From: Deinococcus radiopugnans ATCC 19172
GTDB lineage: Bacteria > Deinococcota > Deinococci > Deinococcales > Deinococcaceae
Direction of reading: 5' to 3'
DNA length: 64,000 nt
Assembly: GCF_006335125.1 (NCBI RefSeq)
Contig: NZ_VDMO01000007.1
Span: forward strand, 133,304-197,303
Position 1 is the first letter of the stretch. Every line of letters starts with the position of its first letter. The translations under genes were made by a program, and so were the position numbers. Positions 11,076-23,439 of the stretch are shown here, piece after piece. The notes beneath the pieces were generated by a model. That model saw only the letters and a list, made by a program, of their open reading frames with translations. It was not told the origin of the DNA and did not search any database.

Positions 11076-11942
11076 ATGCCTGAGCTGCCGGAAGTCGAGA
11101 CCACGCGCCGCAAGATCGAGCCGCTGCTGCGCGGGCGCGTCATCGCCAACGTCGAACACGACGCGCCGCACAAGTACCGCGACACCCATCTGGCGGTGGG
11201 ACGGCGGGTCACGGGGCTGTCCCGGCGCGGCAAGTACCTGATGCTGCAACTGGCGGCGGCGGACGCGGCGGAGGCTGACCCCCACGATCTGGAATTCATC
11301 GTCCACCTGGGCATGACTGGGGGCTTTCGCCTGGAACGCGGAGGGCACACCCGCGTGACCCTGACCCTGGAGCCGGACGACGGCGGGGACGGCCAGCAAC
11401 TGTTCTTCAACGATCCGCGCCGTTTCGGCAAGATGGCGGTGGTGCGTCCTGGCGACTACGCGGGCATGCCCACCCTGGCCGCGATGGGGCCGGAGCCGCT
11501 CTCCGACGACTTTGGCGAGGCCGACTTCGTGCGGCTGGCCCGTGAGGCGGGCGCGGTCAAGCCGTGGCTGCTCTCGCAGAAGCCGGTCAGCGGCGTGGGC
11601 AACATCTACGCCGACGAGAGCCTGTGGCAGGCCCAGATTCACCCGGCCCAGACCCGCCTGACCACCGCAGAGGGGAAACGCCTCTACGCGGCCATCCGCG
11701 AGGTTATGGCAAAGGCCGTGGAGGCAGGCGGCAGCAGCCTGGGCAGCGGCGTGGGCAATTATCGCCAGCACGACGGCATCTCGGGGCTGTTCCAGCACGA
11801 GCACCACGTCTACGGCAAGGACGGGCAGCCCTGCCCTCGCTGCGGCACGGACATTGCCAAGACCGTGCTGGCGCAGCGGGGAACGCATTTTTGCCCGAAG
11901 TGTCAGGTGCTCAGGGAGCGGTCTAAAGGTCAAACCGTCTAA
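11076..11942 (+). CDS. mutM: Formamidopyrimidine-DNA glycosylase
   Basis: Base-excision repair enzyme removing 8-oxoguanine and formamidopyrimidines, with AP lyase activity. The mature N-terminus PELPEVE supplies the catalytic Pro1 and Glu2; the start is therefore this ATG, not upstream alternatives. A zinc finger lies at Cys253, Cys256, Cys273 and Cys276. The protein has 288 residues. The final codons (KGQTV) and the stop lie in the left arm of a long hairpin that continues into the pdxH leader. Confidence 0.96.
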   Translation: MPELPEVETTRRKIEPLLRGRVIANVEHDAPHKYRDTHLAVGRRVTGLSRRGKYLMLQLAAADAAEADPHDLEFIVHLGMTGGFRLERGGHTRVTLTLEPDDGGDGQQLFFNDPRRFGKMAVVRPGDYAGMPTLAAMGPEPLSDDFGEADFVRLAREAGAVKPWLLSQKPVSGVGNIYADESLWQAQIHPAQTRLTTAEGKRLYAAIREVMAKAVEAGGSSLGSGVGNYRQHDGISGLFQHEHHVYGKDGQPCPRCGTDIAKTVLAQRGTHFCPKCQVLRERSKGQTV

Positions 11943-12015
11943 CGGTCTAACCGCAAAAAGATTATGTCCTACGTAGTTTTCAGCGGTCAGACGTTTAGAC
12001 TTTCGACGGTTTGAC
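11929..12015. repeat. Long inverted repeat between mutM and pdxH
   Basis: Outer arms GTCAAACCGTC (11929-11939) and GACGGTTTGAC (12005-12015) are perfectly complementary. Inner arms GTCTAACCGC and GCGGTCAGAC pair at 9 of 10 positions, followed by an A-run against a T-run around a CTACGTAG centre. A fragment of the left part recurs at 12701-12726. It could act as a terminator-like hairpin or be a small palindromic mobile element. Confidence 0.65.
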
Positions 12016-12043
12016 GCGCCGCAGGCGCACCCCAGGAGCTTCC

Positions 12044-12688
12044 ATGACCGATCTCACTTCCCTGCGAATTTCCTACACCCGCGACGCGCTGCGGCGGGCA
12101 GACCTGCAAGATGATCCGCTGGCCCAGTTTCAGGGCTGGTTTGCCGAGGCGCAGCGGGCCGGGTTGCCCGAACCCTACGCCCTGTCCCTGGCGACGGCGG
12201 ACGCTTCGGGGCGGCCGGGCGTCCGCACGGTGCTGCTGCGCGGCGCGGATGAGCGCGGGCTGACCTTTTACACCAATTTCGAGTCCCACAAGGGCCATGA
12301 CCTGAGCGCCAACCCGCAGGCGGAACTGCTGTTCTACTGGGCCGAACTGGAGCGGCAGGTGCGGGCCTACGGTTCCATCACCCGCGTGCCGGATGCCGAG
12401 GCCGACGACTACTTCCACGTGCGCCCGCGCGACAGTCAACTGGCCGCCCACGCCAGCGATCCGCAGAGCGCGCCGATTGAGAACCGTGAAGCGCTGGAGG
12501 CCAAATTTGCCGCCCTGCACGAACGCTTTCCCGAAGGCCAGCCGGTGCCCCGCCCGGAGTTCTGGGGCGGCTACCGCGTGACCGTGCAGGAATGGGAATT
12601 CTGGCAGGGCCGCCCCAACCGCATGCATGACCGCTTCCGCTACACGCGGCAGGACGGGGGCTGGAAGATTGAGCGCCTGATGCCGTGA
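12044..12688 (+). CDS. pdxH: Pyridoxamine/pyridoxine 5'-phosphate oxidase
   Basis: FMN enzyme making pyridoxal 5'-phosphate, 214 residues. Family signatures: [33 protein letters not shown] for FMN binding, and the C-terminal [19 protein letters not shown], followed by the usual ERLMP end. A CCAGGAG ribosome site lies seven bases before the ATG. The leader contains the long inverted repeat, which may affect expression. Confidence 0.95.
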   Translation: MTDLTSLRISYTRDALRRADLQDDPLAQFQGWFAEAQRAGLPEPYALSLATADASGRPGVRTVLLRGADERGLTFYTNFESHKGHDLSANPQAELLFYWAELERQVRAYGSITRVPDAEADDYFHVRPRDSQLAAHASDPQSAPIENREALEAKFAALHERFPEGQPVPRPEFWGGYRVTVQEWEFWQGRPNRMHDRFRYTRQDGGWKIERLMP

Positions 12689-12700
12689 CGCCTTCGGCGT

Positions 12701-12726
12701 GGTCTAAAGGTCTAACCGAAAAAAGA
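12701..12726 (+). repeat. Fragment of the mutM-pdxH repeat
   Basis: GGTCTAAAGGTCTAACCG followed by an A-run matches the left arm of the inverted repeat upstream of pdxH, with an internal deletion. It lies just after the pdxH stop, so pdxH is bracketed by the repeat. Confidence 0.5.
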
Positions 12727-12835
12727 ATTGCTGCAACGTGATTCGCTGACCCCTCTCCCCCTGTGGAAGAGGGGCCTGGCGAAGCAAGAGGGTGGGGGGC
12801 CACCCAGCACCCTCGAAGCCCACCAAGACCCTTCC

Positions 12836-12877
12836 AAAAAAGCGGCGCGGGACGCAGCTCTACACCGCCTCCCGCGC
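12836..12877 (-). terminator. Terminator of secA
   Basis: GCGCGGGA/TCCCGCGC hairpin followed on the minus strand by six T, just beyond the secA stop. Confidence 0.75.
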
Positions 12878-12897
12878 ACCGCATCCTGCTTCCCGCT

Positions 12898-15507
<2,610 letters not shown>

Positions 15508-15515
15508 GACGAGCA

Positions 15516-15521
15516 AGTATA
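15516..15521 (-). promoter_or_regulatory. -10 box of secA
   Basis: TATACT ending 8 bases before the ATG. Confidence 0.6.
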
Positions 15522-15772
15522 CCGCCCCGAGACTGACCGTGAGCTCACAAGTTCACAGAAGGGCGCGTAAGCAACCTGAGCGCGGCAGACTCACGGTTCA
15601 GGGGTGATGCTGCCGGGCGGCGGGGGCCGGGTAAACCTCCTCTAAAGGCCGCGCTCTCCGCCTCTGTCGGCCACCATGCAAAGCTGTCGGGTGAAGTCGG
15701 TCACAGTGGGCTCAGGCATGGGGCCGCCGCTGTGGGTTCGGCGCAGCCCCCACCATCCAGGAGGGAACACGT

Positions 15773-15988
15773 ATGTCCAACCGCAGCATTTCCAACTTTC
15801 TGACCATCGCGGGCCTGTCGTCCATTCTGGCCTCCATCGCCATCTGGGCCACCCAGGGCGGCACCGACAAGACCCACGAGGAAAAGTCGCACGGCGAGCG
15901 CTTCGGCATCTTTGTGGGCTTGTGGGCGCCCACCTTCTTCGTGCTGGCGAACAAGTACAACGAAGCCGCCGTGCAGGAAGGCGAGTAA
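15773..15988 (+). CDS. Small membrane protein, 71 residues
   Basis: Begins MSNRSISNFLTIAGLSS and has two hydrophobic stretches: about residues 9-26, and 47-59 with FGIFVGLWAPTFFVLAN. A charged DKTHEEKSHGER stretch lies between them. A GGAGGGA ribosome site eight bases upstream supports the start. I do not recognise the family, though similar short two-helix proteins are common in Deinococcus. Confidence 0.75.
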   Translation: MSNRSISNFLTIAGLSSILASIAIWATQGGTDKTHEEKSHGERFGIFVGLWAPTFFVLANKYNEAAVQEGE

Positions 15989-16038
15989 ACGCTCACCCGA
16001 TGGGCTGAGCCGCTGGACGTCAGCCCACACGTTCACTT

Positions 16039-16077
16039 GAGGCCCGCCAGATGCAGCTCCGTCTGTTGGCGGGCCTC
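16039..16077. terminator. Bidirectional terminator
   Basis: GAGGCCCGCCA/TGGCGGGCCTC perfect 11-bp stem between the small membrane gene and the convergent GNAT gene. Confidence 0.7.
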
Positions 16078-16185
16078 ATCCTATGGGTCAGGGGTTCATG
16101 CCCCTCCGGGAAACAGGCAGGGAACAGATGGCCCCGAGTGTGCTGGGACTGGCCACGCTCCGCCCCGCCCGGCAGCCGGAGCGGT

Positions 16186-16995
16186 TCAGGCCAGTGCCGG
16201 GCGCCGCTGGAAACCCAGTTGAATCTCGGTGGGGCGAAAGCCGACGCGTTCGTACAGGTGCTGGGCGTGGTAACCGGGATCGGCCACGATGACCAGCGTG
16301 CGCGTGCCCAGCGTCTGTCTCGCCCACTCGCCTGCCGTGTGCACCAGCGTGCCGGCCAGCCCGCGTGACCGGGCCTCCGGGTGTGTTTCCACGCTCTGAT
16401 ACCGGGCCACGCCCTGCCCGGCGTCAAATATGCCCAGCCCTGAGAGCATCCTTCCCGAGTCGTCGAAAGCCCCCCAGACCGCGCCCCGTCCGGCAGCCTG
16501 CGCGGCGCGGTAGGCGGCCAGTTTGCGGGTGGCGAAATCGCGGTAGCTGTCGTGTGCCAGCGGCGCGGGATCGGCGGCGTTGACGGCCAGCCGCAGGGTC
16601 AGGGCGGCCTCCCAGTCGGCGTCGCCCTCCAGTGGGCGCAGGTGGGCATCGTGGTTGAGGCGGCGCGGCGGTACGGTTTGCGTGGTGGTCAGCACGGTGT
16701 CCCGGTGAACCTCGAAGCCCGCCGCCTCGAACGCCTCGGCATTTCCTGCTTCGCCGTCCGCCGTATCTACCCCAAAGGCGCGGTGCGTGGCGCCGGGAAA
16801 CTCGGCCTCGAACGCCGCAAGCCACCGTTCCAGATCGCCCGATGCGGGCGGACGCGGCATCAGCAGGAAGTTGCCCCACCAGAACGTCGGGTTGTTCGGC
16901 GAGCGGATCACGGTGCGTTGGGGCGTGCGCGAGATAGCCGCGCCCTCCTGACGGCGCAGCGCCAGATCGGTGTGGTAGGCCAGGGAGGGGGACAT
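16186..16995 (-). CDS. GNAT-family N-acetyltransferase
   Basis: A 269-residue protein. The C-terminal half is the acetyl-CoA binding core: VWGAFDDSGRMLSGLGIF, VARYQSVETHPEARSRGLAGTLVHTAGEWA (motif A), then VIVADPGYHAQHLYERVGF. The N-terminal half (RSPNNPTFWWGNFLLMPRPP) resembles a second, degenerate GNAT domain. The substrate is unknown. Confidence 0.85.
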   Translation of the reverse strand: MSPSLAYHTDLALRRQEGAAISRTPQRTVIRSPNNPTFWWGNFLLMPRPPASGDLERWLAAFEAEFPGATHRAFGVDTADGEAGNAEAFEAAGFEVHRDTVLTTTQTVPPRRLNHDAHLRPLEGDADWEAALTLRLAVNAADPAPLAHDSYRDFATRKLAAYRAAQAAGRGAVWGAFDDSGRMLSGLGIFDAGQGVARYQSVETHPEARSRGLAGTLVHTAGEWARQTLGTRTLVIVADPGYHAQHLYERVGFRPTEIQLGFQRRPALA

Positions 16996-17001
16996 GCCGC
17001 G

Positions 17002-17007
17002 AGGCTA
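17002..17007 (-). promoter_or_regulatory. Leaderless -10 box
   Basis: TAGCCT ending 6 bases before the GNAT gene's ATG. Confidence 0.6.
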
Positions 17008-17054
17008 GCGCCAGTCGCCGCCCCAGGGCCATCGGCCGGACGGCCTAGCGCCGG

Positions 17055-18407
17055 TCAGTTGCGGCAATCCCGCCCGGTGATGCCGCAGGGCTCGCGTGGG
17101 GTCCACGGAGCGTCCAGCACGCGCTCTGCCAACTGCATGGCGAAGTCGGCGGTGTCCTGCACCAGCGCCGGATCGAGCGTCCGGTCGCCGGGGGCATGGT
17201 AGTGGTCGTCCAGCCCCCGGTGAAAGAAGACGCCGCGGACACCCCAGCGCAGGAATGAAACATGGTCGCTGCTGCCCCCCAGCTCACGGGTGCGCCCGAA
17301 GGTCTCGCGGCTGGGCAGCGGATCGTCCTCGAACACGCGCACGCCGGGCCGCAGTTGGCGGGCCAGCGCCAGCACTTCGGCGTTGCCCGCCAGACCCAGC
17401 GGCTCGGCGGCCACCCCCACCATGTCGAGGTTGAACATGGCGCGGGTCTCGCGGATGGGGTAGGCCGGGTCACGCGCGAAGGCGCGGCTGCCGTACAGCC
17501 CGTCTTCCTCGGCGTCGAACAGCACGAACCAGGCCTGTTCTGCCAGCGGCAGGGTGGCCGCCCGACGTGCCGTCGCCAAAACGGCCAGCACGCCGCTGGC
17601 GTTGTCGTTGGCCCCTGGCGAGCCGTTCACGCTGTCCAGATGCGCCCCGAAGACGATCTGTGGCGCGGCGTTCACACGGGCGGCAATCAGGTTGTGGCCG
17701 GTGACGCGGCGAAACTCGACGCTGGAGGTGACGGTGGCCGTCTGTCCGGCCCGCGCCAGCACCCGCTTTCCGTCCGCAGCGCTGAGCTGCACGATGGGCA
17801 GGGGGGTGGCGGGCACCCGCTGCACCTGCAGGGTGTCGCAGTCCTGGACCAGCACCAGACCCAGTGCCCCGGCTCTCAGGGCCCGGTCCACCAGATCGCT
17901 CCAGGTCACGTCGTCTCCGGCCCAGCCGGTGCAGGTGGCCAGCGCGATCTGAGCGCGCAGGCCCAGCGCCTCCATGCGCTCGGTGGACGTCCCCGCAGGA
18001 ACGCGCACCAGACGGCCGGTCTGCTCGCCGCCGCCCGCCCCGTACAGGGCGGCGGCGGGGACCACCAGCTGGCCAACCTGCACGGTGCCGCCTCCATCGA
18101 AAGGGCGATCCAGCGTCACGGGTTGCCGGGTCACGCGGTAGCCCAGGGCGTTGAACTGTGCGGTCAGCCACTCGGCTGCAGCGTCATGGGGGGGCGTGCC
18201 CACGGGGCGTGGGCCGAAGCCTTGCAGGGTGGCCCAGTCCTGCGTCACGGTGCGCGCCGTGGCCGCCGGCTGCGCTGCCGGGTTGCGGGGTCGGGTCACG
18301 GCCCACCACCCTCCGCCGATCAGCAGGGCGGCCAGCGACAGCAACAGCGCCCACTTCCACGGCGGCGCGGCAGGTTTGGTGGGCAGGCGGCGACGTCGGG
18401 CGTACAT
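17055..18407 (-). CDS. M28-family zinc aminopeptidase, membrane-anchored
   Basis: A 450-residue protein with an N-terminal membrane helix (WALLLSLAALLIGGGWWAV). It has a PA-like insert and the M28 peptidase domain. Zinc ligands are visible: His in VFGAHLDS, Asp in GANDNAS, Glu pair in FDAEEDGLYGS, Asp in MFNLDMVG and His in DDHYHAPGD. It probably works outside the cytoplasmic membrane in peptide use. The specificity is unknown. A TATTTT box fixes the start. Confidence 0.9.
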   Translation of the reverse strand: MYARRRRLPTKPAAPPWKWALLLSLAALLIGGGWWAVTRPRNPAAQPAATARTVTQDWATLQGFGPRPVGTPPHDAAAEWLTAQFNALGYRVTRQPVTLDRPFDGGGTVQVGQLVVPAAALYGAGGGEQTGRLVRVPAGTSTERMEALGLRAQIALATCTGWAGDDVTWSDLVDRALRAGALGLVLVQDCDTLQVQRVPATPLPIVQLSAADGKRVLARAGQTATVTSSVEFRRVTGHNLIAARVNAAPQIVFGAHLDSVNGSPGANDNASGVLAVLATARRAATLPLAEQAWFVLFDAEEDGLYGSRAFARDPAYPIRETRAMFNLDMVGVAAEPLGLAGNAEVLALARQLRPGVRVFEDDPLPSRETFGRTRELGGSSDHVSFLRWGVRGVFFHRGLDDHYHAPGDRTLDPALVQDTADFAMQLAERVLDAPWTPREPCGITGRDCRN

Positions 18408-18413
18408 ATGGGC

Positions 18414-18419
18414 AAAATA
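18414..18419 (-). promoter_or_regulatory. Leaderless -10 box
   Basis: TATTTT ending 6 bases before the M28 peptidase ATG. Confidence 0.55.
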
Positions 18420-18486
18420 CGAGAGCGGAACTACGGAAGTTTCCCCTGGAGATACAAACGGTCGGCCCCTGAAATCGGGTAGAAAT

Positions 18487-19305
18487 CTAATCGTCGTTGG
18501 AATTTCGAGGCGTCAGCGGGGTGGCAGGAGCGACGCTGACCCGAAGTTGCAGGTCTGGCAGATAGAGCCGGACGTACCGCAGCAGCGCCCCGATAAAAAG
18601 CGTGACGCCGAGCATTTCCATCCCTTCTTCGATAACAATCAAACCTTGATTCAAGAAGTTCTGTGTTCCCGCATTACTTACGACTTTTGCTTCGAGAACT
18701 TCCATTCCTAAAGCACCCACTATATAAATCGCTCCAGCCAAGATGATACGGTTTCGGATCGTGGCTGGAAGCTGCCGCATAAACTGCAGGAATGCTAAAC
18801 CCACAACCAGAGTCAGGGTGCCGTAAGGTATCACCCACGCATAAAACAGAATGCCGTCTGTTTTCACTATACTATTCACAATATTCGCGGTACGCTCATG
18901 TAGACCAGCTGCCTCGTCTAGGGCCAAGAAGCCAAAGATGAGTGTCAATGCCCTCCAGGCTGAAGCGTCAGCACTTTTGATTTGTCTTCTAGCCCCGGAG
19001 ATGACGCCTAAGATTAGGGTAGCTAACATCAGAAGCAGGGCCGAAAAAGCGGCTGGAATATTGCTTTCGCCATTTAGATTGAAAAGCCCCCAAAACATAT
19101 CCCGTCCTAAAAACTTTGGTAGGTAAAGCATGCTCATCTGAAATATAAATCCCATCAAAATCAGAAAAACAGAGACGCTTAACAATGTGCCAATTACACG
19201 ACGCTCACACAGTATCCAGTTTAATGAGGCCGGAGAAGATGCATTATCAGTATACCTACGAATTTTCCCGGCCTGCATCTCTCGAGTAGTCGGATTTTCA
19301 ATCAT
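18487..19305 (-). CDS. AT-rich multi-spanning membrane protein
   Basis: A 272-residue protein with about six hydrophobic helices, beginning MIENPTTREMQAGKIRR. I chose this ATG because AAGAGG precedes it; the frame stays open upstream. A FLALDEAAGLHERTANIV stretch with paired acidic and His residues sits between helices three and four and could be a ligand site. A/T-ending codons and ATA/TTA use contrast sharply with neighbours, which suggests acquisition from elsewhere. No function can be assigned. Confidence 0.75.
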   Translation of the reverse strand: MIENPTTREMQAGKIRRYTDNASSPASLNWILCERRVIGTLLSVSVFLILMGFIFQMSMLYLPKFLGRDMFWGLFNLNGESNIPAAFSALLLMLATLILGVISGARRQIKSADASAWRALTLIFGFLALDEAAGLHERTANIVNSIVKTDGILFYAWVIPYGTLTLVVGLAFLQFMRQLPATIRNRIILAGAIYIVGALGMEVLEAKVVSNAGTQNFLNQGLIVIEEGMEMLGVTLFIGALLRYVRLYLPDLQLRVSVAPATPLTPRNSNDD

Positions 19306-19348
19306 GCGGCGCCTCTTTTTCAGAATGTCTTTCTGACATTTAATTGGA

Positions 19349-19375
19349 CAAGAATCATAAAAAATAAGATTCTTG
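19349..19375. repeat. AT-rich hairpin upstream of the foreign gene
   Basis: CAAGAATC/GATTCTTG perfect 8-bp stem around an A/T loop. A second small stem, AATGTC/GACATT, lies at 19324-19340. Both are in the 273-bp gap between the membrane gene and lepA and could be a terminator or operator left from the donor. Confidence 0.45.
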
Positions 19376-19564
19376 AATGAATGGCGGAAAACGCTCCCAG
19401 AGAAACACCAATCGTATGTGAGATAGTCAACACCGTACCACCCACCGTAAGACAGAGTTGTGCTCACAGATTATTATTCCTTCATGAGCCAGCAATAGCG
19501 GGGGCTTCCCGCAGCCAGAGCCTGCCCTGTGCCCCCTGCCGCTGTCATTTGCGCCGCGCCCGGC

Positions 19565-19570
19565 TACACT
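19565..19570 (+). promoter_or_regulatory. -10 box of lepA
   Basis: TACACT ending 8 bases before the ATG, or 5 before an in-frame GTG at 19576. Confidence 0.6.
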
Positions 19571-19578
19571 GCAGGGTG

Positions 19579-21402
<1,824 letters not shown>

Positions 21403-21432
21403 CGCTGAACCGCCGGTCACGGCTCAACCCCC

Positions 21433-21460
21433 AGACGCCAGGCCCAGGTGCTGGCGTTTG
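21433..21460. terminator. Terminator between lepA and the next gene
   Basis: ACGCCAG/CTGGCGT stem followed by TTG on the plus strand, between convergent genes. Confidence 0.5.
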
Positions 21461-21466
21461 TGCTGC

Positions 21467-22336
21467 CTACACCCCGCACCCCGTTTCCAGCGGTGTGGCC
21501 GTCAGCCCTCTGGCGGGCGTCCACTCGTTGACGGTGTAGGACGAGCCCTCGTAGTACGCGCCGTACAGGATCAGTTCCATGCGTCCGTCGCCGTTCAGGT
21601 CGGCGATGCCCGCGAGGCGGGACAGGGTGGCCAGCGGGCGCGTCTCCATGCTGTCATTCGCCTTCACAGGCGTCTGCGGCGCGACGTCCGCGCCCAGCGT
21701 CACGGTCAGCACCTGCCCGCGTACCACGTGCCGCAGCAGCACGATGCTGTAGTCGCCCGGCTGGCCGATGGGCGGGGGGAAGATGCCCTCCCGACCGGCA
21801 TAGGAGGTGGCCTCAATAATCACTTCCTGCGTACCGTCGCCGTCGAGGTCGCTGCGGGTCAGGCCCACAACCTGCACATTGGGATTCTTCAGGCCGCGCC
21901 GCAGCAGTTCCGTGCGGACGATCTGCCGGTAGGTCTCGTTGCCGACCGGCAGCGCGGTGACGGGCCGGGGCCGGGCGTTCAGGGCCGCCGCGGTGAACAG
22001 TTGAAACTGACCCGAGGTCCGCGCGGGGTTGACCGGCACGGCGGAGGCATCCGCGCACGGCTCCCCGAAAGATGCGGGTCTGCCGCCTACGACGGCGACG
22101 GCAGGGCCGCCCAGACTGCGGCGCAGGTATTTTTCCTTTCCCTTCAGGTTTGGCAGCGTTCCGGCCACCGTCCGCCAGCGCCCGCCCGCCGCCGCGCCCA
22201 GCAGCTGCGGCGTGTCGTCGCCCGGCGCCTGGACCAGCACCGGGAAAAAGCCGCTGGGCGCAGCGGCCTGACCTCCCGCGCCGGTGGCCACCAGCGCGCC
22301 GCCCAGCAGCAGGGTCCGCAGGAAAGAACGCATCAT
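21467..22336 (-). CDS. Secreted protein with VCBS/FG-GAP-like calcium motifs
   Basis: A 289-residue protein with an N-terminal signal (MMRSFLRTLLLGGALVATGAGG) ending near QAAA. Two DxDGDGxxE-type loops (SDLDGDGTQEVII and ADLNGDGRMELIL) look like the calcium-binding loops of integrin-type repeats. It is probably exported; no enzymatic motif is seen. Confidence 0.75.
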   Translation of the reverse strand: MMRSFLRTLLLGGALVATGAGGQAAAPSGFFPVLVQAPGDDTPQLLGAAAGGRWRTVAGTLPNLKGKEKYLRRSLGGPAVAVVGGRPASFGEPCADASAVPVNPARTSGQFQLFTAAALNARPRPVTALPVGNETYRQIVRTELLRRGLKNPNVQVVGLTRSDLDGDGTQEVIIEATSYAGREGIFPPPIGQPGDYSIVLLRHVVRGQVLTVTLGADVAPQTPVKANDSMETRPLATLSRLAGIADLNGDGRMELILYGAYYEGSSYTVNEWTPARGLTATPLETGCGV

Positions 22337-22341
22337 GCTTC

Positions 22342-22347
22342 AGCGTA
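22342..22347 (-). promoter_or_regulatory. Leaderless -10 box
   Basis: TACGCT ending 5 bases before the first of two tandem ATG codons (8 before the second). Confidence 0.5.
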
Positions 22348-22391
22348 TCCCTCTGGGGCCAAGGGCGGAAAGCGCGGCGTGTCCCGGAAGC

Positions 22392-23276
22392 TCAGAGCTG
22401 CAACGCGGCGTCCAGCGCGGCGCGGGTGCGGCCCAGGTAGCCGCTGCCGAACATGTTGACGTGGGCCAGCAGCGGATACAGGTTCCATAGGTCGGTGCGC
22501 CGTTGCCAGCCGGGGGCCAGCGGAAAGGCCTCGGCGTAGGCGTCGAAGACCCGCTCGGCCACCCCGCCGAACAGCGTCATGGCGGCCAGATCAACTTCAC
22601 GGTGGCTGTGGGCGGCGGCCGGGTCGATCAGGGCTGGCCCCGCCGAGGTGTACAGCAGGTTGCCGTGCCACAGGTCTCCATGCACCAGGCTGGGCGGCTC
22701 TGGCGGAATCAGCCTGGGCAGCCGTACCCTCAGCGCCTCGAACCTGTCCGCATCGGCCTCCGACAGGTGTTCAGCGGCCAGCCGCACCTGGGGCCGCAGG
22801 CGGGCCTCCCAGAAGAAGTCGGCGGCACTCTGGGCCGGCGGATTGAACTGCGGCAGCGCCCCGAAATAGTTGTCGGCCGTGCCCCCGAAGCCAGGCACCG
22901 TGACGCTGTGCAGGGCGGCCAGCCCCCGGCCCAGCGCCTCCTGGGCCTGCGGCGTCTCGTCGCCGGGAGGCAGGTAACTCTGCAGCAGGTATTGCCAGCC
23001 GCCCGGCGCGTCGCCGTAGGCCAGCACCTCGGGCACCAGCAGGCCCGCCGGACGCCGGGACGCCGCCCCGCGCAGCCGCCCCAGCCCCTGCGCCTCCGCG
23101 AAAAACAGGTGCGGCAGGGCGCGGCGGCTGGCCTTCAGCACCACCTCGCCCTGCCCGGTCATCAGCCGGTACACGTCGTTGATGTCCCCGCCGCTCAGGG
23201 CCGTGGCCTTCAGGACGGGGCCGCCCAGATGGTGGTGCAGCAGCGGCAGCAGCACCGGCGAGATGGAACGGGACAT
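22392..23276 (-). CDS. Fructosamine kinase family protein
   Basis: Phosphorylates protein- or amino-acid-bound ketosamines as a first step of deglycation. The 294 residues carry LSGGDINDVYRL at the N-terminus, the invariant Lys in EVVLKAS, the catalytic loop LVHGDLWHGNLL near 215 and the metal Asp in LIDPAAAHSHREVDLA. All key kinase residues are present. The gene stands alone and divergent from the following membrane gene. Confidence 0.9.
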   Translation of the reverse strand: MSRSISPVLLPLLHHHLGGPVLKATALSGGDINDVYRLMTGQGEVVLKASRRALPHLFFAEAQGLGRLRGAASRRPAGLLVPEVLAYGDAPGGWQYLLQSYLPPGDETPQAQEALGRGLAALHSVTVPGFGGTADNYFGALPQFNPPAQSAADFFWEARLRPQVRLAAEHLSEADADRFEALRVRLPRLIPPEPPSLVHGDLWHGNLLYTSAGPALIDPAAAHSHREVDLAAMTLFGGVAERVFDAYAEAFPLAPGWQRRTDLWNLYPLLAHVNMFGSGYLGRTRAALDAALQL

Positions 23277-23439
23277 GCCCGCAGTGTGTCACGCGCCTGC
23301 AAACCGGGCGCCCCCTTTTGGACGTGGTCCCTCCATCTAAAGGCGGACGCTTCCCGCAGTGATGAGGTATTGACTCAGATGAGTACACGCCACAACTCAT
23401 CCTGATCAATTCACCGTATGTGTCGCTGGAGGTTGACCC

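Noticed and set aside
12755..12800. CCCCTCT/AGAGGGG hairpin as part of a CRISPR or repeat array
   Set aside because: A single hairpin with no regular spacing; similar stems (4042-4068) act as terminators.
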